Virus record (IMG/VR): IMGVR_UViG_3300000235_000016
Location: 1-28,156 of that record
Direction: 5' to 3' (one strand)
Source of the DNA: a virus
DNA length: 28,156 nucleotides
Shown: positions 1 through 6,606 of the stretch, one piece after another
How positions within the stretch are numbered: the stretch's first letter is position 1
Layout: each line of letters begins with the position of its first letter
The notes under the pieces: generated by a model
What the model saw: the letters and a program-made list of their open reading frames with translations, nothing else
Databases searched by the model: none
What the model was told of the DNA's origin: nothing
Made by a program: the position numbers and the translations under genes

Positions 1-290
1 ATGCGTTCGGATTCGCGATTTGCTGCGGCTTTGCGCTCTTTTGCCCAAGCTATCTTGGCTGTTGTTTCGGTGATTTCTTTTTCAGAATCCCAACCGCAAA
101 GAAGTTTCGTTCCGATTTTAAAACGGCGCGACTCGAAACCTTGCGCATCTAAGCATACCAACCAATTTGTATTCGCTTGTCTTTCAAGCCTTGCATACGG
201 GTATTTTACGAAGATTTCAGCTCCGTAAGATTTCCTGTATTCTGTTAATTTCTTAACTGTTACGTTTTCTTTAACATTTGAAGTTTCCAT
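1..290 (-). CDS. Hypothetical protein, partial (cut by left edge)
   Basis: Reading the minus strand from the ATG at 288-290 gives an open frame that runs to the window edge without a stop, 96 codons visible. The protein starts METSNVKENVTVKKLTEYRK and is basic and charged, with a short central part containing WLVCLDAQGFESRRFKIGTK and a Lys/Arg/Ala-rich visible end. No signal peptide or membrane segment is seen, and I do not recognise a family. A good Bacteroidota-type promoter (314-345) lies just upstream, which supports both the gene and this start. It is the last visible gene of the left accessory block and appears to be transcribed on its own, downstream of the DUF932 gene. The plus-strand frame over the same bases is a shadow. 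Confidence 0.72.
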   Translation of the reverse strand, partial: METSNVKENVTVKKLTEYRKSYGAEIFVKYPYARLERQANTNWLVCLDAQGFESRRFKIGTKLLCGWDSEKEITETTAKIAWAKERKAAANRESER

Positions 291-313
291 AAACTTATCT
301 TATTTTGATAAAA

Positions 314-345
314 CAAAGATACGAGTTTTTTTTTTACCTACCAAA
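314..345 (-). promoter_or_regulatory. Bacteroidota-type promoter
   Basis: On the minus strand TTTG (342-345), a 20-bp spacer and TATCTTTG (314-321) match the Bacteroidota primary sigma consensus TTG/TTTG-N~19-TAnnTTTG. It sits about 24 bp ahead of the ATG at 290. The spacer contains a long A run. It overlaps one arm of an inverted repeat (343-381). Confidence 0.7.
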
Positions 346-381
346 TATTTGCATTTATTTTTTTAAAAAATGCAAATATTT
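343..381. repeat. 14-bp perfect inverted repeat at promoter
   Basis: AAATATTTGCATTT (343-356) is repeated in inverted form as AAATGCAAATATTT (368-381), with an A/T-rich 11-nt centre. The left arm covers the -33 element of the promoter at 314-345, so it could be an operator. As RNA it could instead be a weak terminator after the DUF932 gene, but it lacks a G/C-rich stem. A smaller symmetric site, ATTTTCAC-GG-GTGAAAAT, lies at 416-433. Nothing else is evident in 291-533. Confidence 0.5.
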
Positions 382-533
382 TATAAACTGCTTAATATCA
401 ATGAAATAGGAATCTATTTTCACGGGTGAAAATTAGGAAAAAACATGCAAAGCAACATTGAAGTGAATTTCAGAGAGTTTTTGCAAGCCCCTGTTATACA
501 GCAACTTGCAAAAACTGTGTAATTACTTATTAC

Positions 534-1460
534 TCATTTCGTTAGCTCGGCACAAAATTCAAACGCTCGGCGGTTCAAATCGTAAACACTGCCGTGTGCG
601 TTACCAAATGCCCGTTCCTTCTGCTTTCGTATATGTGTCGTGTAATATGTAACCGCGTGAAACAACATCAGTGCATTGTCTCCAATGTCAAGCCGTTCGC
701 GTTCAATCGCTTGATTAAGTGCCAAGATTTGATTCTGTCGTTGCGCGCTCAGTTCGTCCGGTGCGCAATTTTCGTCAATATCGAAAATTGCGCGTATCAG
801 TGCGGCGCGGTCGCGCTTCTCTATTTTTTGCCCGGCAAATTTCTCGAAATATGACTTCAGTCTGACTTCGTGCTGTTGGAAGGTTCTGAAGTTTTCTTCC
901 ATAAGGCGAATTTGGTCGGAATTCGTAGAGGTATGGTACGCCTTCATTTTCTTGTCGAGCTGTGTGAATTGGTTAGCGCATCGTATCATGTTGTGCGTGT
1001 GCCCGAAAAAAAAAGCGCTGCTTCCGTCGTGACTGTTGCCTATCAACATATAGCGGTCGTTCGAAAATCCGGCAATATCGGCACGTTCGCCTTTCAGCCA
1101 TGCCATAACTTTCCGCCCTTCGTTGAGTTCGGATGTTCCGGCAATTGAAAAGCCGGTATAATTCGCAAGGCGTTGCACGGCTTCAGAAAATCGCGCGTTC
1201 GTGGTCGGCGTGTAAGAGTCGCGTGCAATATGAATACTTTCGCATGTGTCGGTTCGGTCCAAGCTCTTCCATCCGGTAAGCTGTCGCCCGTATCTGTCGA
1301 ATATCGTCGCGGGTTGCACGTCCCAAGAAAAAAGATTTCCCGTGTCGAAACATTCAACGGCTTCGGCTTCGATTATTTCGTTAGCTTGCGCCGGAACAAT
1401 TGCCGGAAAATTTTCCGCATTTTTTTGCGGTTGTCTAAAAAAAAATGATTTATTTTGCAT
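534..1460 (-). CDS. DUF932 phage/plasmid-like protein
   Basis: This 308-residue protein resembles the DUF932 family (phage/plasmid-like protein), whose biochemical role is not established. Family-like features are DRYGRQLTGWKSLDRTD near residue 55, the central run with NARFSEAVQRLANYTGFSIAGTS, and GNSHDGSSAFFFGHTHNMIRCANQ around residues 140-165. The last 130 residues are helical and charged, including two Glu/Arg-rich stretches, and end with NRRAFEFCAEL. DUF932 proteins are common in phage, plasmid and ICE accessory regions. It lies downstream of the coiled-coil gene at 1607-2263 with about 145 bp between them and has no promoter of its own that I can see, so the two may be co-transcribed. 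The stop is TGA. The family call is from remembered motifs rather than a search. Confidence 0.7.
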   Translation of the reverse strand: MQNKSFFFRQPQKNAENFPAIVPAQANEIIEAEAVECFDTGNLFSWDVQPATIFDRYGRQLTGWKSLDRTDTCESIHIARDSYTPTTNARFSEAVQRLANYTGFSIAGTSELNEGRKVMAWLKGERADIAGFSNDRYMLIGNSHDGSSAFFFGHTHNMIRCANQFTQLDKKMKAYHTSTNSDQIRLMEENFRTFQQHEVRLKSYFEKFAGQKIEKRDRAALIRAIFDIDENCAPDELSAQRQNQILALNQAIERERLDIGDNALMLFHAVTYYTTHIRKQKERAFGNAHGSVYDLNRRAFEFCAELTK

Positions 1461-1506
1461 GTTTGAAAAATTGAAAAATTTAAAAGGTTAAAAACTTTTC
1501 GAATGA

Positions 1507-1540
1507 GGGGGAGTCGCTGTAACGGCTCCCCCTTTTTTTT
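1507..1540 (+). terminator. Intrinsic terminator, plus-strand orientation
   Basis: A 10-bp stem (1507-1516 with 1523-1532, one T-G pair; GGGGGAG against CTCCCCC at its base) with loop CTGTAA is followed directly by eight T on the plus strand. The orientation is unexpected, because every gene nearby is on the minus strand. Read from the minus strand the stem has an A run before it and no T run after it. Confidence 0.65.
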
Positions 1541-1606
1541 CACTTGCTCGCGGTAGGCTTACTATCTTCTGCCATGTCGCGCTTAGGTGTCGCCTGTGTC
1601 ATCGTC

Positions 1607-2263
1607 TTACATATTGTTAATTTCTACTATTCGCGCGTTCAGTTCGTCGCGTTTGCTTTCGATTTCGCTCATAAGTGCCTCTACAATACGCACTATAACG
1701 AAATTTTGAGAAACAGAAAACAAAACAGAACCACTTACCAGGTTAACCACTTGAAATCCAAAAACAGATTCCGCGAAATCGTCGGCATGTCTCACAAGAT
1801 CGAGAACTTCATCGGCGCGCTCAAATGCGCCGGTTAGGGTGTCGTGTTGTTTTTTCAGGCGTTCGCGCTCGGCGGCAAGTTGCACAGCCTGTTCAATACT
1901 TAATCGATGGCGGTTCAGGCGTTGCTCGAGTTCTTTGTTCTGCGCCGCTAAATGCATCATCATTCTGCGCACGTCCTCGAGTTCGTTCGGCTGTGGTACC
2001 GGCTCTCGGCTTGGCTGTAGTTCAACTTCGCTCTCGTTTTCATAATCCTGTGTGAATGCGTCCGCCGGTAGGCTTCGGAATTTATCCGCATCCACAAATC
2101 CGCCTTTTTTAAATTTTGATTTTGCTTTCTTAGTCGAAACTTCTGTTTCGACAATATCGCCGGCATGTAATTCGGAAACGAAACAAAAAACCTCCGCATT
2201 TTCGCGGTCAATGAAATCGAAGGTTTGACCTTCATCGTTCGTAATTTGAAAAAATTGAAACAT
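1607..2263 (-). CDS. Hypothetical coiled-coil protein
   Basis: A 218-residue protein I do not recognise. The first ~80 residues look globular (MFQFFQITNDEGQTFDF, then a Lys-rich KKAKSKFKKGG stretch). Residues 80-95 are Pro/Glu-rich and linker-like. From about residue 95 to 150 there is a predicted coiled coil (MMMHLAAQNKELEQRLNRHR and following Glu/Arg/Leu heptads). The C-terminus has a hydrophobic segment FQVVNLVSGSVLFSVSQNFV and ends in a charged helix. The ATG at 2263 is preceded by a run of A/T like those in front of other genes here, and a TATCTTTG promoter element lies 60 bp upstream. It begins the left accessory block, after the terminator that ends the packaging operon. Stop TAA. Confidence 0.68.
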   Translation of the reverse strand: MFQFFQITNDEGQTFDFIDRENAEVFCFVSELHAGDIVETEVSTKKAKSKFKKGGFVDADKFRSLPADAFTQDYENESEVELQPSREPVPQPNELEDVRRMMMHLAAQNKELEQRLNRHRLSIEQAVQLAAERERLKKQHDTLTGAFERADEVLDLVRHADDFAESVFGFQVVNLVSGSVLFSVSQNFVIVRIVEALMSEIESKRDELNARIVEINNM

Positions 2264-2323
2264 GATTAAAAAATTAAAAAGTTAAACGGCTGTAACCGTG
2301 AGTAATTATTTAATTACCTGATA

Positions 2324-2331
2324 CAAAGATA
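2324..2331 (-). promoter_or_regulatory. Bacteroidota -7 element TATCTTTG
   Basis: The minus strand reads TATCTTTG, an exact TAnnTTTG match, about 60 bp ahead of the ATG at 2263. No clear TTG lies at the usual -33 distance; the upstream region is A/T-rich. The same octamer is used in the better promoter at 314-321. The rest of 2332-2500 is A/T-rich with no gene I can support. Confidence 0.5.
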
Positions 2332-2500
2332 CATATAATTTTTGATTAAAAAAATAGTGCTGATTTTCAATACGTTATAAACAATGTAAAATGCTGTGTA
2401 TTAAATACATACATCAAAAACAAACCATTTTGATAAAAATTTTAGTTAAAAAGTGTTAAAAATAGAGTGCAGAAATACAGTAAATCAATACAATACAGTG

Positions 2501-2536
2501 AAAAAAAAAAAAGGGTTGTCAGGGAATCACCCTGAC
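2501..2536 (-). terminator. Intrinsic terminator ending the packaging operon
   Basis: On the minus strand GTCAGGG pairs perfectly with CCCTGAC (2530-2536 and 2518-2524) around a 5-nt loop, followed by AACCC and then twelve T (2512-2501). It lies 430 bp after the large terminase stop, so the hairpin array at 2626-2967 would be transcribed as a 3' untranslated region or processed from it. Confidence 0.75.
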
Positions 2537-2625
2537 TTCCATCGCCGATGCGCGCCCCGCCCTGTCCTCTTGGGTGTTTTTCCGTGCAAATTTAGCGTTA
2601 TATGTAAAGTTTAGCAGACTTCGGG

Positions 2626-2967
2626 GCACATACTAAAAACGCCTTCGTGTAATGAAAATTCAATTTCGGTTTTTGAGTATGCGAAAAAACCGAAATTGAA
2701 TTTTCATTACACGAAAGCCTTCTGAAATCATATCAAGATGGTATTGAAGTATGAAATTGAATCTTGATATGTTATACCCAAAGTGCCTTTCTCTAATGTT
2801 TGAGTGCGCGAAAATATTAGGGTTAATATGTCCGAATCGTATTGAAGAATGAGATGTGATTCGGACATACCCAAAGTGCCTTATTGCGATAGTGATAGTA
2901 GCGTTATCCTTTTTGAGTATGCGAAAAAAGATATAGCGGATAGCACGGTATTCGCCCAAAGTATCTT
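2626..2967 (-). repeat. Alternating two-class hairpin array (A-B-A-B-A)
   Basis: Five stem-loops lie between the large terminase stop and its terminator. Class A has the plus-strand loop GAGTRYGCGA: A1 arms 2644-2674/2685-2715 (31 bp, perfect), A2 arms 2793-2801/2812-2820 (9 bp, one G-T pair), A3 arms about 2886-2914/2925-2955 (imperfect). Class B has a loop like GTATTGAAGWATGA: B1 arms 2729-2739/2761-2771 (11 bp), B2 arms 2827-2838/2858-2869 (12 bp). Units are joined by TACCCAAAGTGCCTT (2775-2789 and 2868-2882, exact), CGCCCAAAGTATCTT (2953-2967), AAAGCCTT (2714-2721) and a related CATACTAAAAACGCCTT ending at 2645. Stem sequences are mostly unrelated between units but remain complementary, while loops and joints are conserved. 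I do not recognise it as REP, attC, CRISPR or a known RNA family. The open frame at 2660-2959 is a by-product of the repeats. Confidence 0.8.
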
Positions 2968-4612
2968 ATTGAAACATATTGCTTAACGACAAATGCGAAT
3001 GTACCGACGACACTCTGAAATTGTTACAACCAATGAACAAAGTATCCCAAGCATCGCCGCCGTCGGTGCGATGTTCAACTGGATCTTCAGAAGAATCTTC
3101 TGTCTTCTCTCCTGATTTGTCTTTGCCCCAACCGTTTGGCGATATGCGTGTCCCTGTGTTCTCCATGCCCGTAAGCAAGTCTTCATTGTTAGAATGATTA
3201 AACATAGGTAACAATCCGCGTCTGCCCTTGAGAGCATCATCAATGTCCTTGTGCTTATCATCGTGCTTCGGGGCTTGACCAATGTATTGTTCTGTTACAA
3301 TCCATCCGACTTTTGTAAGCTCGTTCGATATAGTTTGGTAGAATGTCTCTGTTGAATTACCTGAGCGACCTTGTAAGAATGTGTGGTCATAATAGAATAT
3401 GACTGACTTATTTGGGAGGCTCGAATAATATTCAGTGAATTTCTTAACGACTTCCGGCAACATCGCAGGAGACTTGACAAAGAATGATTTCAATGTGTTA
3501 AGCCTATTCTCTTGGTAGTCCGCTTGTCCAACAACTAACCAGTTGATATTGATATTGGTATCAGAAGCAATGACTAACGGTAAGCTGTGATTGATGTCGG
3601 TATCATCTTCGCATGAGAATGAATGATTTGTAGCAACTTTCCAATCAATATCGCCGTAATCCGAGCGGAATTTGTTCAGTTTTGAAATATTCACAGCATC
3701 ATAGTAATGTTTTTTTTCATCCAACGCGCCGTAAAATGCGCCTTCTGTGGTTTTGATTTGCTGTGATAATAGCCCTGTTCTGAACACGAACGGGGTTAAA
3801 TTTCGGTGCATGTCGGCAACATAACGCTCGCCGACAATTTCAAGGTTGTCAAGGATATTAAATACTTGATACAATGTAAGTTCTTTTCGGAATAAGTCTA
3901 TCTGATTTCGCAATGCTAATATAGGCTTGGTATCATAACCTGTATTTGCGAGTTTCATGCGGAAATACTTGTGCATCATGCCTACTAACACAGTCAGCAG
4001 TTCTTTGTCCATGTTCTGCTCTTCCTTCAATATCCATAATCCGCGTTTGTTCGTGGGCATGTCTGTAACGAACATCACGCCTGTATGCCAAGGATTATTC
4101 TTGAATTGCGGCAAGCCGGAAACAGCAGGAAGTGTTTCATTGATTAGCTTATCGCGGTTCAGTGTTTTCGCCTCGTCTCCGATTAAGTAATCCATTGTCA
4201 GAGAGTTGGACGAATACGGAATATCTTGAGAGATAATCGGATTAACCGAACCATTATACCAATGAATGAAATAATCCCAAGAACGCGGCATTATAAAAGG
4301 ATCGGCAAATCCGGATGTCTTAGGGGCTTTTCGCCCTACAAAATAATGAATCCCTTCGCGATAGCCAAGGCGTTCCAATGCAAATAGTGTAGCGGGCAAA
4401 GTTCGCGTGAGAACTTGCTTATAGGTTGAGCCGATAAGCCCGCCCGATGAGCGCGGCATGGACTGCACATTCTGTAATAATCGCGGCATGATAATGCCTT
4501 CGGACTTTCCGAACCGCCGAGAGGCAATGATATAATTATTTCGAGCTGCAATAGTATGCACATACCGTTGCGCCTTGTTCATATAGAACTTCTTACACTT
4601 CGGTGCGTCCAT
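2966..4612 (-). CDS. terL: Phage terminase large subunit
   Basis: At 548 residues this is the size expected for the ATP-driven DNA-packaging motor that also cuts the concatemer. The ATPase domain shows a Walker A-like ASRRFGKSEG (residues 30-39, Lys36) and Walker B YLIGDEA with Asp146-Glu147. The RNase H-fold nuclease domain has the expected acidic positions: Asp351 in VIASDTN, Asp409 in FYYDHTF, and the Asp517-Asp523 cluster DGGDAWDTLF. The sequence before the last motif (about 495-516) is Lys/Glu/Asp-rich. The gene overlaps its upstream neighbour by 20 nt, so translation is probably coupled. It is the last gene of the head and packaging operon and is followed by the hairpin array. This order, with terminase after the capsid genes, differs from the common terminase-portal-protease-capsid arrangement. 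Confidence 0.92.
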   Translation of the reverse strand: MDAPKCKKFYMNKAQRYVHTIAARNNYIIASRRFGKSEGIIMPRLLQNVQSMPRSSGGLIGSTYKQVLTRTLPATLFALERLGYREGIHYFVGRKAPKTSGFADPFIMPRSWDYFIHWYNGSVNPIISQDIPYSSNSLTMDYLIGDEAKTLNRDKLINETLPAVSGLPQFKNNPWHTGVMFVTDMPTNKRGLWILKEEQNMDKELLTVLVGMMHKYFRMKLANTGYDTKPILALRNQIDLFRKELTLYQVFNILDNLEIVGERYVADMHRNLTPFVFRTGLLSQQIKTTEGAFYGALDEKKHYYDAVNISKLNKFRSDYGDIDWKVATNHSFSCEDDTDINHSLPLVIASDTNININWLVVGQADYQENRLNTLKSFFVKSPAMLPEVVKKFTEYYSSLPNKSVIFYYDHTFLQGRSGNSTETFYQTISNELTKVGWIVTEQYIGQAPKHDDKHKDIDDALKGRRGLLPMFNHSNNEDLLTGMENTGTRISPNGWGKDKSGEKTEDSSEDPVEHRTDGGDAWDTLFIGCNNFRVSSVHSHLSLSNMFQ

Positions 4613-5168
4613 GTTTCAATATTTCAGCATCTTGAATAATTCCGTATTTTTTCATAAGCTCAGCTTTCCGAGCTTCTAAGTTCTTTATAGGTTCAATTCC
4701 CAATACGCTGACATCCGAAGTAATTTCAGGCATAAAAGGAATAATCTGGTCGTAAGGCAACCGAACAGTGTCTTCTTTGTCGGTAAGCTTATGCTTACCG
4801 TAGATGTTAACTGCATACGCCATGTTATACTCATTTCCGTTCACAATTGCTTTTGCAATAGCCATTTTCGTAACTTCAGAAATGAAATATCTGTCCCACG
4901 TCCTATGCGGATCTCCGTTTGGATCTTTTTCGAATGCAATAATCCGTTCGGCAACAGAAATGTAGCGTACTGCCTCCGGGAATCCGCCTCGAAAACCGTT
5001 TTTTTTCAGACGCTTATAAAGATCAAAATCTGAAAGAGCAATGTTTTTCAATTTCTCTTCCATAATAAACTCAATGCGCTTCCGATATTCAGTTTCAGCC
5101 GTGTTGAGCACAACAGATTCATCCTTGTAAGAATCAAGAATTTTGGCTATGACTTGATCTATTTTCAT
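4593..5168 (-). CDS. Hypothetical packaging-operon protein, possible terminase partner
   Basis: A 191-residue protein directly before the large terminase and overlapping it by 20 nt; its own ATG overlaps the previous stop (ATGA). It is mostly helical and charged. The middle has GFPEAVRYISVAERIIAFE and DPHRTWDRYFISEVTKMAIA, and the C-terminus ends in a short helical segment (EARKAELMKKYGI). I do not recognise the family. Position suggests a terminase small subunit or packaging accessory factor, but the protein at 5165-5422 is the better HTH candidate, so this one might instead be a connector or packaging chaperone. The function is inferred from context only. Confidence 0.62.
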   Translation of the reverse strand: MKIDQVIAKILDSYKDESVVLNTAETEYRKRIEFIMEEKLKNIALSDFDLYKRLKKNGFRGGFPEAVRYISVAERIIAFEKDPNGDPHRTWDRYFISEVTKMAIAKAIVNGNEYNMAYAVNIYGKHKLTDKEDTVRLPYDQIIPFMPEITSDVSVLGIEPIKNLEARKAELMKKYGIIQDAEILKHGRTEV

Positions 5169-5422
5169 AAGTTCGCCTTTGTTTTTACAATAATTCGAGC
5201 TAATTCTTCCTGAGCTTTTGGGCTTCCGGATTCAGCCATTTCCACTAATTCAGTTCGTAATTTCACTTCTGCGGATAATATACCAATAAAGTAGGCGCGA
5301 TGTTCGTCGGTGCTGTCATCGTTAATCTTATCAATGAAGTTATCTACATCTACATCAATCAGATATGCAATTTCGCGCGGCTTGAAAAATAAACCTGCAT
5401 ATTTCTTAATTTCTTCAATCAT
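5165..5422 (-). CDS. Small HTH protein, terminase small subunit candidate
   Basis: An 85-residue protein whose first half fits a helix-turn-helix of the type in small terminases: YAGLFFKPREIAYLIDVDVD (residues 8-27), where a first helix is followed by REIAYLIDV and a recognition helix. The second half, FIGILSAEVKLRTELVEMAE and SGSPKAQEELARII, resembles the helical hairpin that follows the HTH in many TerS proteins of Bacteroidota phages. Full TerS proteins are usually longer, so this may be a minimal form or act with the 191-residue neighbour. Both ends overlap the neighbouring genes in ATGA arrangements, giving tight translational coupling in the packaging operon. Confidence 0.6.
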   Translation of the reverse strand: MIEEIKKYAGLFFKPREIAYLIDVDVDNFIDKINDDSTDEHRAYFIGILSAEVKLRTELVEMAESGSPKAQEELARIIVKTKANL

Positions 5423-5898
5423 ATCATCTTAGAATTCAAATCTAACGAGGTGAATTGATTCATTATACAATCGGCATCATCACCGAAAAAAATAATACCT
5501 GACTCATAAGCAGGATTCGGAGTTGCATTTGCCGTCTGAATTACACCAATTCTGTGAGTTTTTGACTTAATATAGAACATTTTTTCGTGAAAGTTACCGA
5601 CAAATACACCATAGAAAACATTCGTTACAAATCTGTTAATATCAGACTTATACCGCTTAACAGCAACATTTGCATACAGAAATGACAATCGAATTAAGCC
5701 TTCTGATTTCAACTTCATTACAGTGCGAATGAACTCCTCAGAGTATGAAAATGTTGAAATGTAAACATCCGCTTCTCCTGTTTTCGACAGCAAATAGGAG
5801 AGCAGATGGTATGAGCTCCATCTGCCTTCCGTGAAAAAGACTTTCGGCGATTGTGAAATATCGCCGATAACGTCTGTCAGTAACTCATGTTTTGTCAT
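5419..5898 (-). CDS. PLD-like (HKD) domain phage protein
   Basis: A 159-residue protein with the layout of a phospholipase D-superfamily domain, a fold used by nucleases and phosphodiesterases. The N-terminal half has the beta-alpha pattern ADVYISTFSYSEEFIRTVMK (residues 43-62). The active-site-like part is NFHEKMFYI (His104-x-Lys106), followed by IQTANATPNPAYESGII with Asn124, Asn128 and Glu132, which fits HxK...N...E. Only one such motif is present, so an active enzyme would need a dimer, as in Nuc-type members. The gene sits between small structural genes and the terminase cluster. A job in packaging, host DNA attack or exclusion is possible, but nothing in the sequence decides it. It overlaps the next gene by ATGA. 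Stop TGA. Confidence 0.62.
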   Translation of the reverse strand: MTKHELLTDVIGDISQSPKVFFTEGRWSSYHLLSYLLSKTGEADVYISTFSYSEEFIRTVMKLKSEGLIRLSFLYANVAVKRYKSDINRFVTNVFYGVFVGNFHEKMFYIKSKTHRIGVIQTANATPNPAYESGIIFFGDDADCIMNQFTSLDLNSKMI

Positions 5899-5985
5899 TC
5901 TGTGGTATGTGCGGATAAGAATTCAAGGCACTATATTTGCAATAACGTTACCGTTGCTGATTTTTGTGAATGAGACTGCCATATA

Positions 5986-6234
5986 TTATTGTGTGTCAAT
6001 TAATTTCCAATTTGATTGAATGGTTTCGTTTGTTTCAACTATAAGTGTTGCAAGTTGCTGTTTTTCAGTGCCGTCGGCTATGAGTTTCAATTTCGCGTGA
6101 TACGCTTTCAACTCCCGATACAGTTTTGTATTATCAAGAAAAGCCTTCTTCCCAACGAGAAAAAGGCTTTCGTTGTTCAGAAATGTTTGTTTTTCCTTGT
6201 ATGTCAGATTCGACCACTCAGAACTTAGGAGACG
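5986..6234 (-). CDS. Small helical protein with unclear start
   Basis: A minus-strand frame that is protein-like over about 80 codons and ends with TAA at 5986-5988, in what would otherwise be a 326-bp gap between genes. It reads roughly SSEWSNLTYKEKQTFLNNES, then a Lys-rich helix with KKAFLDNTKLYRELKAYHAK, and ends NWKLIDTQ. There is no ATG, GTG or TTG in frame before the conserved-looking part; the first candidate is a CTG at about 6207. The frame reaches back into the end of the 6225-6539 gene in the -1 phase, so it may be made by frameshifting, from a rare start, or may have lost its start. Phage head operons often have a small helical protein of this size here. Coordinates give the protein-like extent, not a decided start. 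Confidence 0.45.
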   Translation of the reverse strand, partial: RLLSSEWSNLTYKEKQTFLNNESLFLVGKKAFLDNTKLYRELKAYHAKLKLIADGTEKQQLATLIVETNETIQSNWKLIDTQ

Positions 6235-6539
6235 ATTTCTTTCTCGCTTTCCGATTCCGATATTTCCGTTTCCGGTGTCGGAAACTCTTGTACTTTCTGA
6301 GCTGATTTCTCTGCTTTCAAGTTCAACATGGCTTTCGGCTTTTCGGAAGATTTTTTTTTAGATGTGCGTTCAACATAGGCTATGTCATTGACAAGCATAC
6401 GATAGTGCATTCCTTCTTCTGTGCGGTCAGCTACGCCGGCATTCTTGTAGAATTTGAGTTTCTTATCGTAACTCGGATGCGATTTGCCTTCATTCTCGAA
6501 GGTATCTAACAACTGTTTATATTTCGGTTTTTGTGCCAT
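6225..6539 (-). CDS. Small Lys/Glu-rich hypothetical protein
   Basis: A 104-residue, highly charged protein. Residues 1-60 look structured (KYKQLLDTFENEGKSHPSYD, then MHYRMLVNDIAYVERTSKKK) and residues 60-104 are low-complexity Lys/Ser then Glu/Ser-rich, ending in SESESEKE. No family is recognised. It comes directly after the terminator that ends the 6607-7551 gene, so its expression depends on read-through or on a promoter I cannot identify. It lies between capsid-related genes and the packaging cluster, where small head-completion or decoration proteins are often found, but that is position only. Its 3' end overlaps the protein-like frame at 5986-6234. Confidence 0.6.
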   Translation of the reverse strand: MAQKPKYKQLLDTFENEGKSHPSYDKKLKFYKNAGVADRTEEGMHYRMLVNDIAYVERTSKKKSSEKPKAMLNLKAEKSAQKVQEFPTPETEISESESEKEIVS

Positions 6540-6561
6540 TGTGTTATGAATTAGAACGTTA

Positions 6562-6590
6562 GAAAAATAGGAGAGACCGAAGTCCCTCCT
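6562..6590 (-). terminator. Intrinsic terminator with TTCG tetraloop
   Basis: On the minus strand AGGAGGGAC-TTCG-GTCTCTCCT forms a 9-bp stem (one wobble) capped by a stable TTCG tetraloop and followed by ATTTTT. It starts 16 nt after the TAG stop of the 6607-7551 gene and sits before the small gene at 6225-6539, so it probably attenuates rather than ends the operon. Confidence 0.75.
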
Positions 6591-6606
6591 GATATAAAAA
6601 ATTCAA

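Noticed and set aside
1-228. Plus-strand ORF at the left edge
   Set aside because: The opposite strand has an open, charged, protein-like frame with a good promoter and start at 290; the plus frame is its shadow.
1540-1602. 20-codon minus-strand ORF (MTQATPKRDMAEDSKPTASK)
   Set aside because: It follows the stop of the 1607-2263 gene closely but is too short to support without conservation; it may be a remnant of that gene's 3' end.
2660-2959. 99-residue minus-strand ORF across the hairpin array
   Set aside because: Its sequence is built from the repeats (RHFGY and FFRILK recur), follows the stems and loops, and has no family-like features; the symmetry of the DNA explains it better.
5923-5982. 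19-codon minus-strand ORF (MAVSFTKISNGNVIANIVP)
   Set aside because: Too short and without other support, although it lies neatly between two genes.
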